A DNA stretch of 64,000 nt from Phytophthora sp. 'mugwort' (GCA_033558025.1 JAUCEF010000005.1:5704001-5768000), one strand, 5' to 3'; positions 45,520 through 57,837 are shown, counted from the first letter of the stretch. Made by a program: numbers and translations. The notes: a model not told the origin generated them from the letters alone.

Positions 45520-46355
45520 GGCTCGAAGTTTGAGGAATATTTACAAGACTATCAAAAAAATGGGGTAACGCGGACACGGACAATCGCGGTAGAGCGGAGA
45601 AGCGCGAATGGCAGAGCGAGTTAGCCGTGGGTGCGACTGCGATGGAGTGCGGCTAGAGACCTAACAGATGCCTCCGAGTTACAGTTCCCCCCCTTGCCAC
45701 AAGTTGCCCATTTTGGCATAAAAACTGGACGCTAGTGACTGACGTACGCTCGCGACTGGCCACCTTTTACTTAATTCCACTATGGGCGTTTTGAGTGGAG
45801 GTCACTACTGCGTCATTTCCATCACTATAACAACAGATTTTGGTATTTTTACTTAAAATACCTAAACGATTTCGACTAGGAATAACATGCAGCATGTACA
45901 CGTAGGGGCGGGCCTGGTCTTGTCTGGGTAAACAGTCGGCGTCGTTGTGGTGCTCGCGAGATTTCCTTCGTTTGATTGACAAAAGGTCACCAAGCGCCAC
46001 CGCTAAAGTATTTGCCAGCCGTTGGCAACTGAAAGTTTAGGCACTCAAGGTTCATGGGATCAAGTGTCCCAGCCAATGTTGCAACCTGCACCAAAACCGG
46101 CCACCGAGCTGAGAACGGATTGTCGCGATTACATGTTCACTGTCGAGTTTTTGTAGTGTCAAAAAGAGAAAGGCAAACTGGACAGAAGACGAGACGAATG
46201 AATAAGGCGTCAGGGACTCAACGCGAGCAACACAAAGAGCTCGAAACAGCACGAACAGCTAACGGACGGACTTCTATTGCGAGGACGGGCGTTATGTGCT
46301 TGGTCGCACGCCTTGCACCCGTAAAGTTGCTTCAGCAGCTACGTCGTCTCCGCGC
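45520..46355. other. Intergenic region
   Basis: Contains only short frames on both strands. Upstream region of the NACHT gene (minus) and downstream of the GKAP1-like gene (minus). No repeat or RNA gene recognised. Confidence 0.5.
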
Positions 46356-47987
46356 TCAGGACATGCCAGGCGGCGGGCGGTGATGATGCTGCGGTTCGGG
46401 AATGCTGCCAGCATCTGGGACGGCCGGTGCGGCCGAGCTGGAGCGGAGTAGTGACACCTACACAGATGGATAATGTTCGCAAAAGAGTGAGTTCACGTGA
46501 TCGCCCGTCACACAAACTGCGACGCAACATGGCAGCTGTAGCAATCCAAGGCAGGCAATGGTGTCGCTGCAGTGTTGATTGAAAAGCACGAAAAGGTCGC
46601 CACAATCCAACTCACCTCGGCCTGCAAGTTTAAACACATCTGACGGAACATCGTCACTTCATTCTGCAGTCCATTGATGATCTCTGTTGGTCCCACCAAG
46701 CGAGTAGAAACAATACACACACGCGCCGATCGTCAGTGTACCTCGCGCTCCATGGGATCGAGGCAAATCTACACAGCGAAACGCCAAGACATAATTACGT
46801 ACCGGCACTACGCTGCAATTGGTCCTGCAGACTGCGGTTTGCGTGCTACAAGGCCGCCAAAGTACCATCCAAACACACACATCGTAGAGCGTCAGGCTCG
46901 CTCCGCTAGCGCTTAACGGCGGGTACGTACCCCGAGCTGTTCCTGCACCATGAGGAGCTGCGAGTTCTGCTGCGTGTAGCGAAGGAGCTGGTCCATCACG
47001 TCCGTCACCGCCACCGTGCGCTTCATCTGGCCGTCCACGCGAGTGATCGTAATGTGCGATGGTGCGTACACAGCGCCCAGCTCCGCCTCGGATGAAGACG
47101 GTGGCGCGTTTGCTGCTGGCGAGGCGGCGACGGGTACCGGGGACGACGCTACGTTCTCCTGTTGCTGTTTCTGTTGCGGCTGCTGCTTCTTCGGAGGAGA
47201 CGCGACCTGAAAGTGCATTAAAGAACGGATCATAGCCACGGACCCTGTCAGAAATCCTCGCTCACTCGTTAATCATCGGTCTACTCGGCACAAACCACCT
47301 TCTTTTGTTTCGGCTGAGATGCTGTTTGTTGTTGCTGAGGTGCACGTTGCGGCTTCTTCTCGACGCCAGTGGGCACCGCCGCAGTCTAAACCACAAAAAA
47401 CGTTAAAGATCGTAACAACAGTCAGCATTACCATAAGATACGGAGCTAAGCAGGTTAGAAGAATCTGTAGAGGGAAGCAGCGTGGTGAGTCAATCGCCGC
47501 CGCCTCAATCCAAAGCTCTATTCTATCACCTTCTGTGGTTGGGGCTGCGGCGTCGTCTTGATCATATCTGCCAACGATAGCTTTGGCTCCGCCGCCTCTT
47601 GCTTCTCGCTGGCAGCCGTGGCCTCTTCAACGGGCGATCCAGAAGGCGACTGGGGTTGCGCCGTTTTACCCTTCTTGCCCTTGCTCTTCTTGGGCTTGGA
47701 CACCGACACAAACGCCAGGTCCTTAAGCTGCGCCGAGTCGCTGCAACACAAGAGATATTTATACCCTACCATTAGTATTGTGCTATCAGTAGTAGCCTCG
47801 CGATAGCTGCAGTATCGGCGGGCGCGTGCCTGTTTTTCTTCTTGTTGCGCGACTTCTTCTTCTGCTTCTGCTTCTCCTTGCGCTCCTGCTCCCGCTCCTC
47901 GGCGCTACCACCGTCCGAGTCGAGGTCCTCACCCACACGCAGCTGGTTAAAGGCCGCAAACACACTCGGCTTGCCGCGGGTCGCCAT
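46356..47987 (-). CDS. GKAP1-like coiled-coil protein
   Basis: Eight exons on the minus strand: 47830-47987, 47530-47740, 47299-47385, 46931-47206, 46803-46845, 46742-46768, 46616-46683 and 46356-46457. They join in phase to 323 residues. The first intron has a GC donor (CAG|GCACGC...TTGCAG|); the only GT in that stretch lies after an in-frame stop. The N terminus (FAAFNQLRVGEDLDSDGG), then a Lys/Glu-rich stretch and QLKDLAFVSVSKPKKSKGKK, resembles the start of G-kinase-anchoring protein 1. The middle is Gln/Pro/Ala-rich. The C-terminal exons encode a coiled coil (DVMDQLLRYTQQNSQLLMVQ, NRSLQDQLQ, GLQNEVTMFRQMCLNLQAE). The GKAP1 link is by pattern only. Its start codon is 192 bp from the end of the TBC gene. 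Confidence 0.7.
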
Positions 47988-48179
47988 CGTCCTCGAGGGG
48001 GTCTGTTAATAATCTGCTCACTACTAAGCAATAGCAAAAGTGGTGGCTGGTTCGAGTCCTTAGACCCGATTAGGTTTATTCCTTTACTTTAACGGATGGT
48101 CCAATGTAGCCATCATGTTCACCGAATGGCTACAGTTTTGCAATAACTTTCTGTAAGTTGAAGGGGTTGGCTGCCCGCC

Positions 48180-50468
48180 TCACTCGTACGTGTCGGGATA
48201 CTTGACAGGCACCTGACGAGCCTCATCGGGCGACCAGAGCTTCCCTCCAGCCAGTAGCTCCGTAATCTCCTCGCAGGAGAGACTCACGGACGAGATGGCG
48301 TCGAAAAGCTGCCGTGATGGCGTGCTCTTGGGGAAATTGTGCAACAGTCGCATGATATCTTCCGCTTCCATGACCAGCAGCGAGTCCTGGAAAAGTGATA
48401 ACAGACCTGCACAAAGAGCACAGCAACTTGTCAGTCAAAGTTACCGTGAGTGAGCTGGTTCTTGTCAGACGAATCCTGCCTACCCATGCTAGCCTGAAAG
48501 AAGAACGGCGTGCCCAGCAGGACGTAGGCGTCCCAAATGCGCAATGCAAGGTCCAGAGGCAAGCTCCGAGTGAAAAGAGTGAGAGCCCTGTACAAACATC
48601 CTCGTCAGTTGGACTGTACCCCCCCCAAGTATAACACGCCCCACCCTCTAGAATCGATCAAAGTACTGACCAGTCTACGGCATACATCTGTGCGTCGATT
48701 CCAATCTCCTGAAAATGGGCAAACACGGCTGGTAATTCGTACTCGAAGATCTGGTTGTACATCTCGATGTAGTGAAACGTCTTCAGAACGACAACAATAT
48801 TCAAAAGCAGGTTGGTTAGACACGACGAACAACCAGTTCATCCATCAGCAAAGGCGACTGTGATCACGTCACGTACTCGCGTCGCTTCCAAACGAAACAT
48901 GTCAAAAAGCAAACTCGAACTCATTAAAGCTACCAACGCCTTAAAGGCAGTGAAGCTATCCATGTGGAAGCACAGGGTGGCCGCCAGATAGCTCATGCCT
49001 TGCACATAACCCAAGTCCGGTCGATAGCAAATGTATGCTTCCAACACTTCAGTCGTCCGCTCGGTGCCCTCGGCGCCAGGTTGAAACAGCGGATGGTGAC
49101 CAAAAGTGCGTGGCATGTCAACGTTGACGAGCTTAATGCTTCGCTCCCCATGCGCGACGAGCATTTCTGCAATGCCAACGGCATCCTGCAGCATGTTCTG
49201 CACAGGCAGCACGGCAGACGACCGCCTTGCTCTTTTTCGATCATTGATCTTCGATGTCGAGGTCTCTGCAGCCAGCGAAACTCTCGTATTTTCCGCAACC
49301 TGAGTCATCTCCGTCTCTTCCGTATCTGACGCTACTTCACTGTCATCCACGTTGGTCTCGGAAGCAGATGAAGCACTGCTCACACTAGAAATGCTTCTTG
49401 TCGGTGACTCCAGCATGGCGCTTGTACTGTCTGAACTAACTGTTGGCGTCTCAAGAACTGAGTGATCCACATCCCGCTTCAACGACATCTCCATCAAAAC
49501 GGCCTGGGCTCGAGCTTTGCAGATTTTAAACAGGTCTTCATTGACTTGTAACGTGTTTCCGAGAATCCAAGCCCACGCTCGGCCTCGCAGCTCTTTAGGA
49601 ATACCGGCAAAGCACAACGAATCCAACAGAGGCACGTCATCGCGCGTACTACCGCTCGGATGCGTGAAAACTTCGTCTAACCACGTCTCAGTGTACGTCC
49701 GTTTTAGCTTCGGAAGCTGTTGTCGTTTTCGCTCCACACGCCGCTCTTTAGACGCGCGTTTGTGATACTTTTTCCGATTAATCTGCATATAAACTGCTGT
49801 ATTCGAGGTCTTCGCCGTACTCGACGGATTCCGTCCAATGATGGTCGAGTCTGATATCGACCGTTGCACACCATCGTAACCTCCAGGCAGCAACACACGC
49901 AGCTCTTCTACCCATCTGCGGCGCTCCTGCTCCGTCGTCGCGCTCAAGAAAAGTTTCCTAGTCGGGGTCTGCAGCACGAACACAAAGTTGCCCTGATGTC
50001 GCACCTGATTCTGGTCATCGATCTGCAGAACCGCAACAGCAATTCCACCACATCAATTAGTGTTAATACTCAGACTGCATCGTTTAATGCGCTTCCGAGC
50101 CTCCGACGCACCACTTGAACGTCTCCTAGCGTCAGTAGCAGCCGAGGTTTGCGGCCGGACTTAGTCGAATACGTCATCTCATCCTGAAGAGTACAAGGTA
50201 AGGACAGCAACCCGTCAGCACTTAACTCGCTCAATTGGCCGCAGACAGCAGCAGCTTCTTGTCGTCTCCTGCCGTCGTCGGGTCGAGTCGCTTGCCTTCG
50301 AGAGCATAAAGTAGCGGATGCGCCAGATCTTCAGGTGCTTGCTCTACGACAGTCCACACAGCGTCAGTTGAACCTTCAGTGTGTCTAGCCACCGATCACC
50401 AATGGACGCACCTGCTTATGCAGATAGCCCTGCAGTACCAGCTCGTGCGGAGCTGCCGACACGCTCAT
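48180..50468 (-). CDS. PH-TBC domain Rab GTPase-activating protein
   Basis: Seven exons: 50412-50468, 50296-50343, 50112-50183, 48877-50022, 48671-48780, 48484-48587 and 48180-48406, in phase, 587 residues. Exons 1-4 build a pleckstrin-homology domain (LVLQGYLHKQ, KHLKIWRIRYFMLSK, KPRLLLTLGDVQV, GNFVFVLQTPTRKLFLSA, ending at the EQERRRWVEEL helix). The TBC domain follows (GIPKELRGRAWAWILGNTLQ). The arginine finger is in VNVDMPRTF (about residue 356) and the glutamine finger in LGYVQGMSYLAA (about 400). YAVDWALTLFTRSLPLDLAL and RIWDAYVLLG complete it, so both catalytic fingers are present. A Ser-rich insert (about 200-280) splits the TBC start. It should stimulate GTP hydrolysis by a Rab on membranes; the target is unknown. 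Intron 2 has a GC donor (AAG|GCAAGC). It shares a 121-bp divergent promoter with the RING gene. Confidence 0.85.
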
Positions 50469-50589
50469 CCTGTTGTACTGAGTACTGCTTGTCCGTAAAC
50501 TGGTTGTTACACTGTATGTTTTGTGTGCGCCACACCGAGAACTTTGCCCGTCTTTACCGACCATACTGAGTCAAGCAATAAATATTTAA
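50469..50589. promoter_or_regulatory. Shared divergent promoter region
   Basis: Only 121 bp separate the start codons of the TBC gene (minus) and the RING gene (plus). Both 5' leaders must be very short. No TATA box is evident for either gene; AATAAATATTTAAATG directly precedes the RING start. Confidence 0.45.
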
Positions 50590-51489
50590 ATGCGGAGTCC
50601 AGAGGTGGCGGTGGCTTCTGCGTCTCGCTCGTCGTCCACTGCCTCGCCAGCGCGTAGCAGAAGCAGCATTCACATACGTGCATCCACCAGCGCTCCCGCT
50701 CCCCCTCTCACTGGCGACGCAGGATCGGGCGGTTGGTCGCTGCCGCCTCTTAACCAGTTCATGACTCTTCCCAGTCGCTTCATGCCCTCGAGCTTCGGTG
50801 CTTCCTTGGGAAGCAGCGCGGGAACCAGCCCCAGTACTGTGAGCAGCAGCAGTGGTACAGGGGGGGGAGGCGTCACAGCGAGCAGGAGCACGAACGCGGC
50901 CAACGACGCTGCGGTGGACAATTTGCTCAACGACGAGGACGAGGACTGGGCCGTTCACGACCACTTCGTGCTGCCCCATAATGTGCAATTCCACGACATG
51001 TTCGACATTAACGTCGAAGCCACAGGGCCAGCACATCCACCAGAAGAGATTGACTTGACAGTCTCGTCGTCAGAAGACGAGGACAGCGGCCAGAATGCAG
51101 CGGGAGTTGCAGGAGACAGTGATGACACCGTCGAAATTCTGGACGTCTCAGATGCTCCTCAGCCGACGCCTCTGCGTCGGAAACGACGTCGACCAGTAGC
51201 TGCGGTCAATGGCACTGCACTGCTGGTGCCCAAGCGTCAGCGCATGACGGACAAGATGAGGAGCGCCGAGTCCACCGACATCAGCATTCAGAACAGTGAA
51301 GTGGTGGAGGAGTTCAAGCGACGGCTCAAGTGCAGCGTTTGTCTGGACGTGCTGGAAGACATGACCTCCACACTATGCGGACACATCTTCTGCGCTGCTT
51401 GCATCCACCAAGCGATCCGAGCCAACGGAAGGTGCCCATTGTGCAAACGTCATTTACACCTTAAGGACACGCATCGGCTTTTCTTTTGA
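50590..51489 (+). CDS. RNF4-like SUMO-targeted RING ubiquitin ligase
   Basis: An intronless frame of 299 residues beginning at the ATG at 50590. The N-terminal 150 residues are Ser/Gly/Ala-rich and disordered. Two candidate SUMO-interacting motifs follow, each a hydrophobic core beside acidic/Ser residues: EEIDLTVSSSEDED (about residue 152) and DDTVEILDVSD (about 179). An Arg/Lys-rich stretch (PLRRKRRRP) could be a nuclear signal. The C-terminal C3HC4 RING is complete (CSVCLDVLEDMTSTLCGHIF, then CAACIHQAIRANGRCPLCKR), and the chain ends a few residues later, as in RNF4 and Slx8. It is expected to ubiquitylate SUMO-modified proteins, probably in the nucleus. Family assignment rests on SIMs plus a C-terminal RING. 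A plain RING ligase is the alternative. Confidence 0.8.
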   Translation: MRSPEVAVASASRSSSTASPARSRSSIHIRASTSAPAPPLTGDAGSGGWSLPPLNQFMTLPSRFMPSSFGASLGSSAGTSPSTVSSSSGTGGGGVTASRSTNAANDAAVDNLLNDEDEDWAVHDHFVLPHNVQFHDMFDINVEATGPAHPPEEIDLTVSSSEDEDSGQNAAGVAGDSDDTVEILDVSDAPQPTPLRRKRRRPVAAVNGTALLVPKRQRMTDKMRSAESTDISIQNSEVVEEFKRRLKCSVCLDVLEDMTSTLCGHIFCAACIHQAIRANGRCPLCKRHLHLKDTHRLFF

Positions 51490-51566
51490 AGAGATTGACA
51501 GTTCTCGACGCAAGTATCGACTTCCAGGTCAGCATACTTTTTTATTTGACGGTGGCTACATCGTCG

Positions 51567-54500
51567 TCAGCTCGTGTCACTAATTCGCGTCCTACTGCTG
51601 CTTGGAACGTCGTCTGTGGAGTAGAACTGATTGAAGTTTAGCCGCAGTAGAAGACACTACGCAGCACGTGGCATGCAGACAGAGCACAAGTGTTAGCACA
51701 TTAGAACGGCGTCTTTCGTTATGTACTTTTACATTCTAAACCCACGCCATGTATCCGCAGGACCAATAATTACAACAAGGGCGAAACAACTCACGTACCT
51801 CTGAAAACTCGCGTGTATTCCGTTCCGCATCGTGGGTAATACTTTGCAGACTGCCCACCAATACTTGGAGCGCGACGTTAAGCTCTTCGCACAACGCGCG
51901 TGCGCGACTCTCTTCGGAAGCTCTCCCTGTCACTTGCTTTTCGAAGGCGCGAATGAATCCGGTCAAGCTCCAGGCTGCTGCGAGCGTGTTCAAGAAAGCC
52001 GAGCGGGTCTGTTGTGCACGCCGCATACAACACAGCCACGTCAGCATCAAATAGATGAGTTAAAACGCGGAAAAGGGGGTAGCGCATACTGCAAACGCGG
52101 GTTTATCCAAGAAACAGCAGCGAACTGCATGGGATACGTATTCCTCGTGGCAGCGACGCAGCTCTATCAGTTTTGTTGCCTTCTGCGTTGCATGTTCGAG
52201 TTTTGACCACGCCGTCCCCAGCACCTGCTCGACACAATGTAAGCAGTACGGTTATCGTACCACTAACAGCATCTCCCCAGTCTCAATACGTGCACTAACC
52301 TTCGTCGCAAAAGTCTCACTGAATGCCAGAAGGAATGCCTGTATTTTGTAGACAACACCTCCACACAGCCGCTCAAGTGATGGGGATAAATGTCCTTGTC
52401 GGCGAATTGTGCGCAACATCCCCCAAGTCTCTCGCATCTCCAGTGATGTCAGCCGTACGTGAAGCAGAAATTGGTGCATCTGCTTATAGTGATCAAGTGA
52501 CAGAGTGGTAATTACGAAACCCAGTGGCCACTTGACGTCGTACACCAACTCAATTTGATTGAGTACACTCGGAATGGCCGGCGTCATTGTCAGACTATCT
52601 AACACTGTATCAACCAAAACAGCGGGGGAATGTGAGGAATTATAAAAAAGTATCACAGTTCCAGATACTTACTTTGTGATAGAGCTGCAGAGGTCTTGTA
52701 ATGAAAAGCTTGTGCAGTATCATCGAGAGTCACGGATCCCTCGATCATTGCTAAAGTGAGAGCTGACGAAAGACGGCCTTTCAGTCCCCAGTTGACACGG
52801 GTAGACGCGTTCAAACCAATAAGGAAGTCGCGCGCAAATATATCCATACAGAGCCCTTCTGACATGAGCATCAACTTCCGAAGCCAAAGAAGATGCTCAA
52901 GCACCTGTAAAGAGGTGCGAAACCAATCCACAGCCACTTGCTCGAGCTTCTCGGTAACAAGACGGACGGGAATCTCCACACAACAGTTGGCAATCGACTC
53001 AAACGAAGTGAAGTCGGCTTCAGAAACAATCTACAGGTGTGAAACGAAAGTTAGTACGTCGAAGTGTATCAAATGTTCACTCAATAAGCAAATTACCTCT
53101 GATAATGCCTGTGTCAAAACCTCAGAATCTTCTTGGGAAATAGCCACTGAAAAGAAAGAATGCACGGGAGGAAGTGAGAGTCGAGGAGACGTTCGTGATT
53201 CAGCAGCGTCCCTCGTATCACTTTCTTCAGGTGCCAATTCCTCACTTCGATCGCTTCTTCGGTTTGCATATTCATCTTCATCGTGAACTCCATTGTGCAT
53301 TTCAACGTTTTCATGTTCAGAACCCTCTGAAAGAGTAGCAATCAGTGTAGTATCATCCATTGGTACTGATTCATCTACAACACTGTTGGTATCTTCCATC
53401 TCAACATCACCTGTTGCGCCTGATGCCAGAGTAGCAATCTCAGTTTCTCCTTGGACGTTATCTTTGGCCAGCGCATCAGCTCCGCCGTATAAAGTCCCGT
53501 ACATATCGGCACCACTTCCTCCGGGTTCGTGTAGGATACGAATGCCTGTTTTGCAGGGAGCCAGTATACTGGACGCGTCGTTGAAAATACCCGAGCTGCG
53601 TCTGCCAGCCTCCTTATTCACTTTTACTAAGGCTCTCCTAGTCCCGTTGTCATCTGTTGCCGAGGTGCGACATTCTACCTCCTTGTTTACTTTCACCGAA
53701 GGTCTCCTCCAATCGTTGTCATCAATGGATATTGAGGTACGACTTCCCGCTTCCTTGTTCACTTTCACTGACGCTCTCCAACCACTGTCGCTAGAGAATG
53801 CTGCAGCACGATTTCCTGCCCCCACATTTACCTTCACTGAAGCCCTCCATTCAGAAGTTGAGGCTGGCATTGACGCCATTATTGCAGTAGTTATTCCCAC
53901 ATCTGGCTCTGGTGCGTTATCAACGTTGTCCTCCACCAGATAATTCACCGCCCCCTCTTCACATGCACGAATTATTGACTTGTTACTCGGTTTTTCTTTA
54001 CCTAATGGCACAACTAGCATTATGCATCGAAATATTAGAGCTTTGACTCTATAGATACATGAGAATAATCATACCTGCTGTCCAAGTCGCCAAATCATCT
54101 GCGCGGAGACATTCAAGCTGTTCTTTTGCGTTCGACAAGCGCACGGCACGATCTCGTCGCCATTTCATGTAGTCATGTCTTTCTTCCGCACCATTCATCA
54201 GCACCGAGTATCTATATACGAGCAAGCAAGGCAAATCATAAACTCTGTAACTTCATGCTAGTGAATCCACGTACCAAAAAGTCTAATGATGACGTACTTG
54301 TTTAAAAGAACCTCACGACCGTAAGCCACCTGCATTGTTAGAGCTTCCTCTTCCTCGTTGACTCGTTTAGCATCAGCGGCTTCCTCTTGTTGCTTTAATT
54401 GAAGTTGGAGTTGCGTCTGTTCCAGAACTTGTTGGTTTAACATGTTCCGTTGTTGCAACTGAGAGGTTTGTTTTCCTTCAGTCTTTTCACACAGATTCAG

Positions 54501-57500
54501 TAGTGAGCAGAATTATCAGGAATGGAAATCTGTACAGTCAACACACTTACGTCAAGGCTCATGAAGGTTTGGCTTGGCTCCTCCTCAGCAGTAGATAATT
54601 CGGCTGATACTTTTTTATGAGTCTCTGCGTCGTCTGAATACTGGATACCCCCTTTAAATGCCACATCTTCAGCTACTGCTGCCTTCCACTCCTCTGCACG
54701 TTCAGTCGCTTCATCCCCGCGAGTAAGCAATTTCAAAGGTTGCATATTCACCTGACGTAGTTGTCCGAGTAAGCGCAAATAAATCATAAGTAAACCATTC
54801 AGCAACCACCTACCAGAGGATGCGTAGCAGCAATAGCATTCACACTTCGTAGAAGTGCTTGGACTTGACTCAGGTGGATAATAAGGGGAGCGATTTTCCC
54901 CAGGAACTTTGGCAGCATCTCGGTTGCCTCAATCGCTAGTTCTTCACAAAATAGTCCATCACCACCTCGTGCTGCAGCCTTTTCTAGCAAATTTCTGCTC
55001 CACGCAGTAGCTTCAAACTCGTCCTTACGAAGTGTCACAACATAGTAATCGTCAGTAAATACTTCAATCACAAACCACGAGTTCGGGTTCCAAACGTACA
55101 AATGGATCTGTTGACTCATCCACTCTCCCCGATGAAATTAAGTCGGAAAGTACCGCCAGCAACGGCGAGCTCGATTTCACAAGAAACCATATGACAAGAT
55201 CTTGCAGACGCCCTGCGGAATCTTCCACACATAGGGAAGACACGTGGCGATGTAAACGGTTAATAAACGCAATTCCACGAGGGAATTTACCTAGACAATT
55301 GGAGAAAAAGAAGTATGAGACTTAACGATCACTTCTCAGCGGAGTTAAAGTTAAGACACCAACCTTGATGCAGTAATGGCCAGAATACGTCCTTATTGCA
55401 ACCAAATATATGGCCAATAGTTTCCATGACACGACACATGTTGCGGGTCTTGCACAGTAGTTTCGTGATAGAGAGACCCTCATCCTCTTGAGCTACTGCG
55501 CCTAAAGATTCCAGACATTCTTGCTTAATAGTTTCTACAAGGGTCTGATCCATTCAACATAGTCAGAATATTGCAAACACATTAATACCTGGATTGCTGT
55601 TGATCCCACACGTAGTATAAACTTACTCGATGTGTTGACAGGAAGAGCTGAAGTGCAGTTCCTATGGCCTGAAGTGTTTTCCCTCCCCTTGCAGGATCCT
55701 GAGAGTAATAAATTGCTAAGAACTCTAATCGCATAACCAAGGTTCCAGCTTTCCGAAAAACCTAACAATATTATCATCCACGAGTCAACTAACGCCGAGA
55801 ACAACGTTCGATGTAAACTGATGTAAGAAGGCAGTTTTTACCTCTAGAACGGACATCGTAACTGATACGGTTGTGTTACGGAGCTTGAGCTTGCGCATTC
55901 TCGGTAATTGGAATGTTGCTGACTGAGAATCTCTCCGGAAAAGTGTCGAGTCCACCCCACATAATGCTCGCAGAGAATCCTTCGCATCGCAACCGATATC
56001 AGCAGTGACTCCCGTACCCAAAAAATACATTTCAACCAAAACCCCACTCACCTCAATTAGATCTTCTTCATGGATTTCTAGTGATGTTTCCCCGTTGCAA
56101 GCAAAATCATTAGGAATTGCTACGTCACGAAGTGACCGCTTTTCTTTCCGAACTGGCGGCTTGGCGTAGCTTTCAGGTAGCCCCATACGATCTCCTAGTT
56201 CTTCCCACGCGTATGTTCGCGCTTTCCAGGATTCAGTAGTATCAAGTGAACTTTCTGACCCCCATGATAAGTTTTCTGTAACGCTGCTCGCATCACCCCA
56301 ATCTGCTTGCATTTGTCCTCCACAGTGAACTTCTTGCGTCCCGTCAGAGAAGAAGACCTCTTTGCTCGGTGATAGACATTTTGTTTGATTCCCACGTATC
56401 ATTGTCTTGAACATTTTTACCCCATCAGTCGAAGCTTGTCTATGACGCTGACGCTTTGGGGCATCTCTGCTAGGCCAGAACAACGCATTAGTTACCTCGA
56501 CATTGGTCGATCCTTTGTAAAGCTAAAAAAACTTACGATTGCGTCAAGTCATGACCGTAGTCGTCCTGGCTCGGAGGGCTCCCAGGGAGGTCGAAAAATC
56601 GATTAGGCTTATGTACATATCCACATCGACACGAAATTAATCCCTTTACGGTAGTCCGTTAAAGCTCTTCTCATCACCAACCTGCTTGAATGGCATCACA
56701 TCGAGGAGCTCTCTAGCCGCAGAAATGCTGTTATCAGGACACCACAGACTGGTGTGTCGGCGCGATATGCCATTACCAACTAGACTGAACAAGCCCTGCG
56801 AGAAGAGACTGTGGGCATTCACCAGAAACCAATTAGTAAAAGTAGCCGAGAGTGCAACTCCGACAGTACTCACGCTTGCTCTTGCATTGAAACCGGCGCC
56901 TTATGAAAGAGTGTTCTCGAGTGCTGCATCATTTCAATGTCGTTCATCCGAATGCGGTCGCCAATACGCTTCCTCCCAACAGCGGGAAACTGGCAGTAGG
57001 AGAATACAACGCATCGCATGATGAGGACATAAACGAAAAAAGCGAGAGGCCAACAGATAAATGAAAAAGACAACACCCCGCCATACCAGACTTGACTTCT
57101 CATTCGTCACCTGCATGGAGTCTTCAAGCACAAATGTTCGCCCATCTTCTCCACCCGCGAGTGCAACCAGCAGTCGCATCACTTCGTCCATGGGAACTGC
57201 CACGCACAGAACGGTCAGCCATCAGCTGAACTCAAGTTCACTCTTCTAGTCTCAGACGTACCTGATGCCTCTGCACTCTGCTTCTGCTGCTCCTCAATGC
57301 TCATGCAGCGCTCCACCACTCGGTCCATGCGGCCCACGACGTCCGCTCTGCACACAAAGAGCCATCCTTGTCATTTCCTCCGCTCTCAGCCTGCATTAGC
57401 ACCTTTCCCGCCCGACACGTACACGCCTGCATCTTGTCCATACGACAGCAGCTTCGCGCGTAACTCCAGCAACTTGTGATGCACCGACACGCCTGCGTCC

Positions 57501-57725
57501 TCGCGCTGAATCCGGCACGTCAAAGCAATGTCAGTCAAAGATGAGAGATGGCCGGCTGTTAGGGCGACATACGGGGCTCAGGAGATGCTGGTAGACATGC
57601 AGCACGCGCCGAAAGTCGCTCCGATACTCGCAGCAGACGTGCGAGCGCAGAAGACGCAGCAGATCCATCACACCCGCCTCTGGGGCTGTCGTCATTGTCA
57701 CTTGCGGCATCAAGTCCTGCGGCAT
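51567..57725 (-). CDS. TUBGCP6-like: Gamma-tubulin complex component, GCP6-like
   Basis: Twenty-one exons joined in phase, 1540 residues: 57573-57725, 57403-57505, 57262-57345, 57111-57196, 56874-56989, 56682-56808, 56537-56607, 55842-56469, 55627-55761, 55364-55544, 55100-55290, 54814-55023, 54551-54751, 54298-54482, 54075-54211, 53097-54013, 52673-53030, 52300-52604, 52090-52224, 51799-52008, 51567-51656. The N-terminal GCP half includes RALCGVDSTLFRRD, GTLVMRLEFLAIYYSQDPAR and DPFDEFEATAWSRNLL. A long insert carries a coiled coil and four 23-residue repeats. The C-terminal half includes LVYDVKWPLGFVITTLSLDH, KQMHQFLLHVRLTSLEM and a final LLLRLNFNQFY. It nucleates microtubules in the gamma-tubulin ring complex at centrosomes and basal bodies. 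The repeat insert and length favour GCP6 over GCP5. The start at 57725 has an alternative ATG at 57710. Confidence 0.85.
53580..53853 (-). repeat. Four 69-bp in-frame repeats inside the GCP6-like gene
   Basis: Minus-strand repeats encode 23-residue units around WRASVKVNKEAGSRTS, each followed by a short acidic segment such as DDND. Cores read RASVKVNVGAGNRAA, RASVKVNKEAGSRTS, RPSVKVNKEVECRTS and RALVKVNKEAGRRSS. Human GCP6 also has tandem repeats in its insert, of 27 residues. Confidence 0.85.
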
Positions 57726-57837
57726 CACGCGCGTTGTTGAATGTGTGTTTGGTGGTCCAAGCTGTGTGCACCACACCTGTTGTACATAAATCGCAATACT
57801 TCAACTTGCAGTCTAACGTTGCTGTTTTACTTACTAG

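Noticed and set aside
55844..56047. Extra intron after 56052 in the GCP6-like gene
   Set aside because: A GTGAGT occurs there, but reading straight through keeps the frame and the conserved GCP segment; splicing at the nearest AG would change frame and end in a stop.
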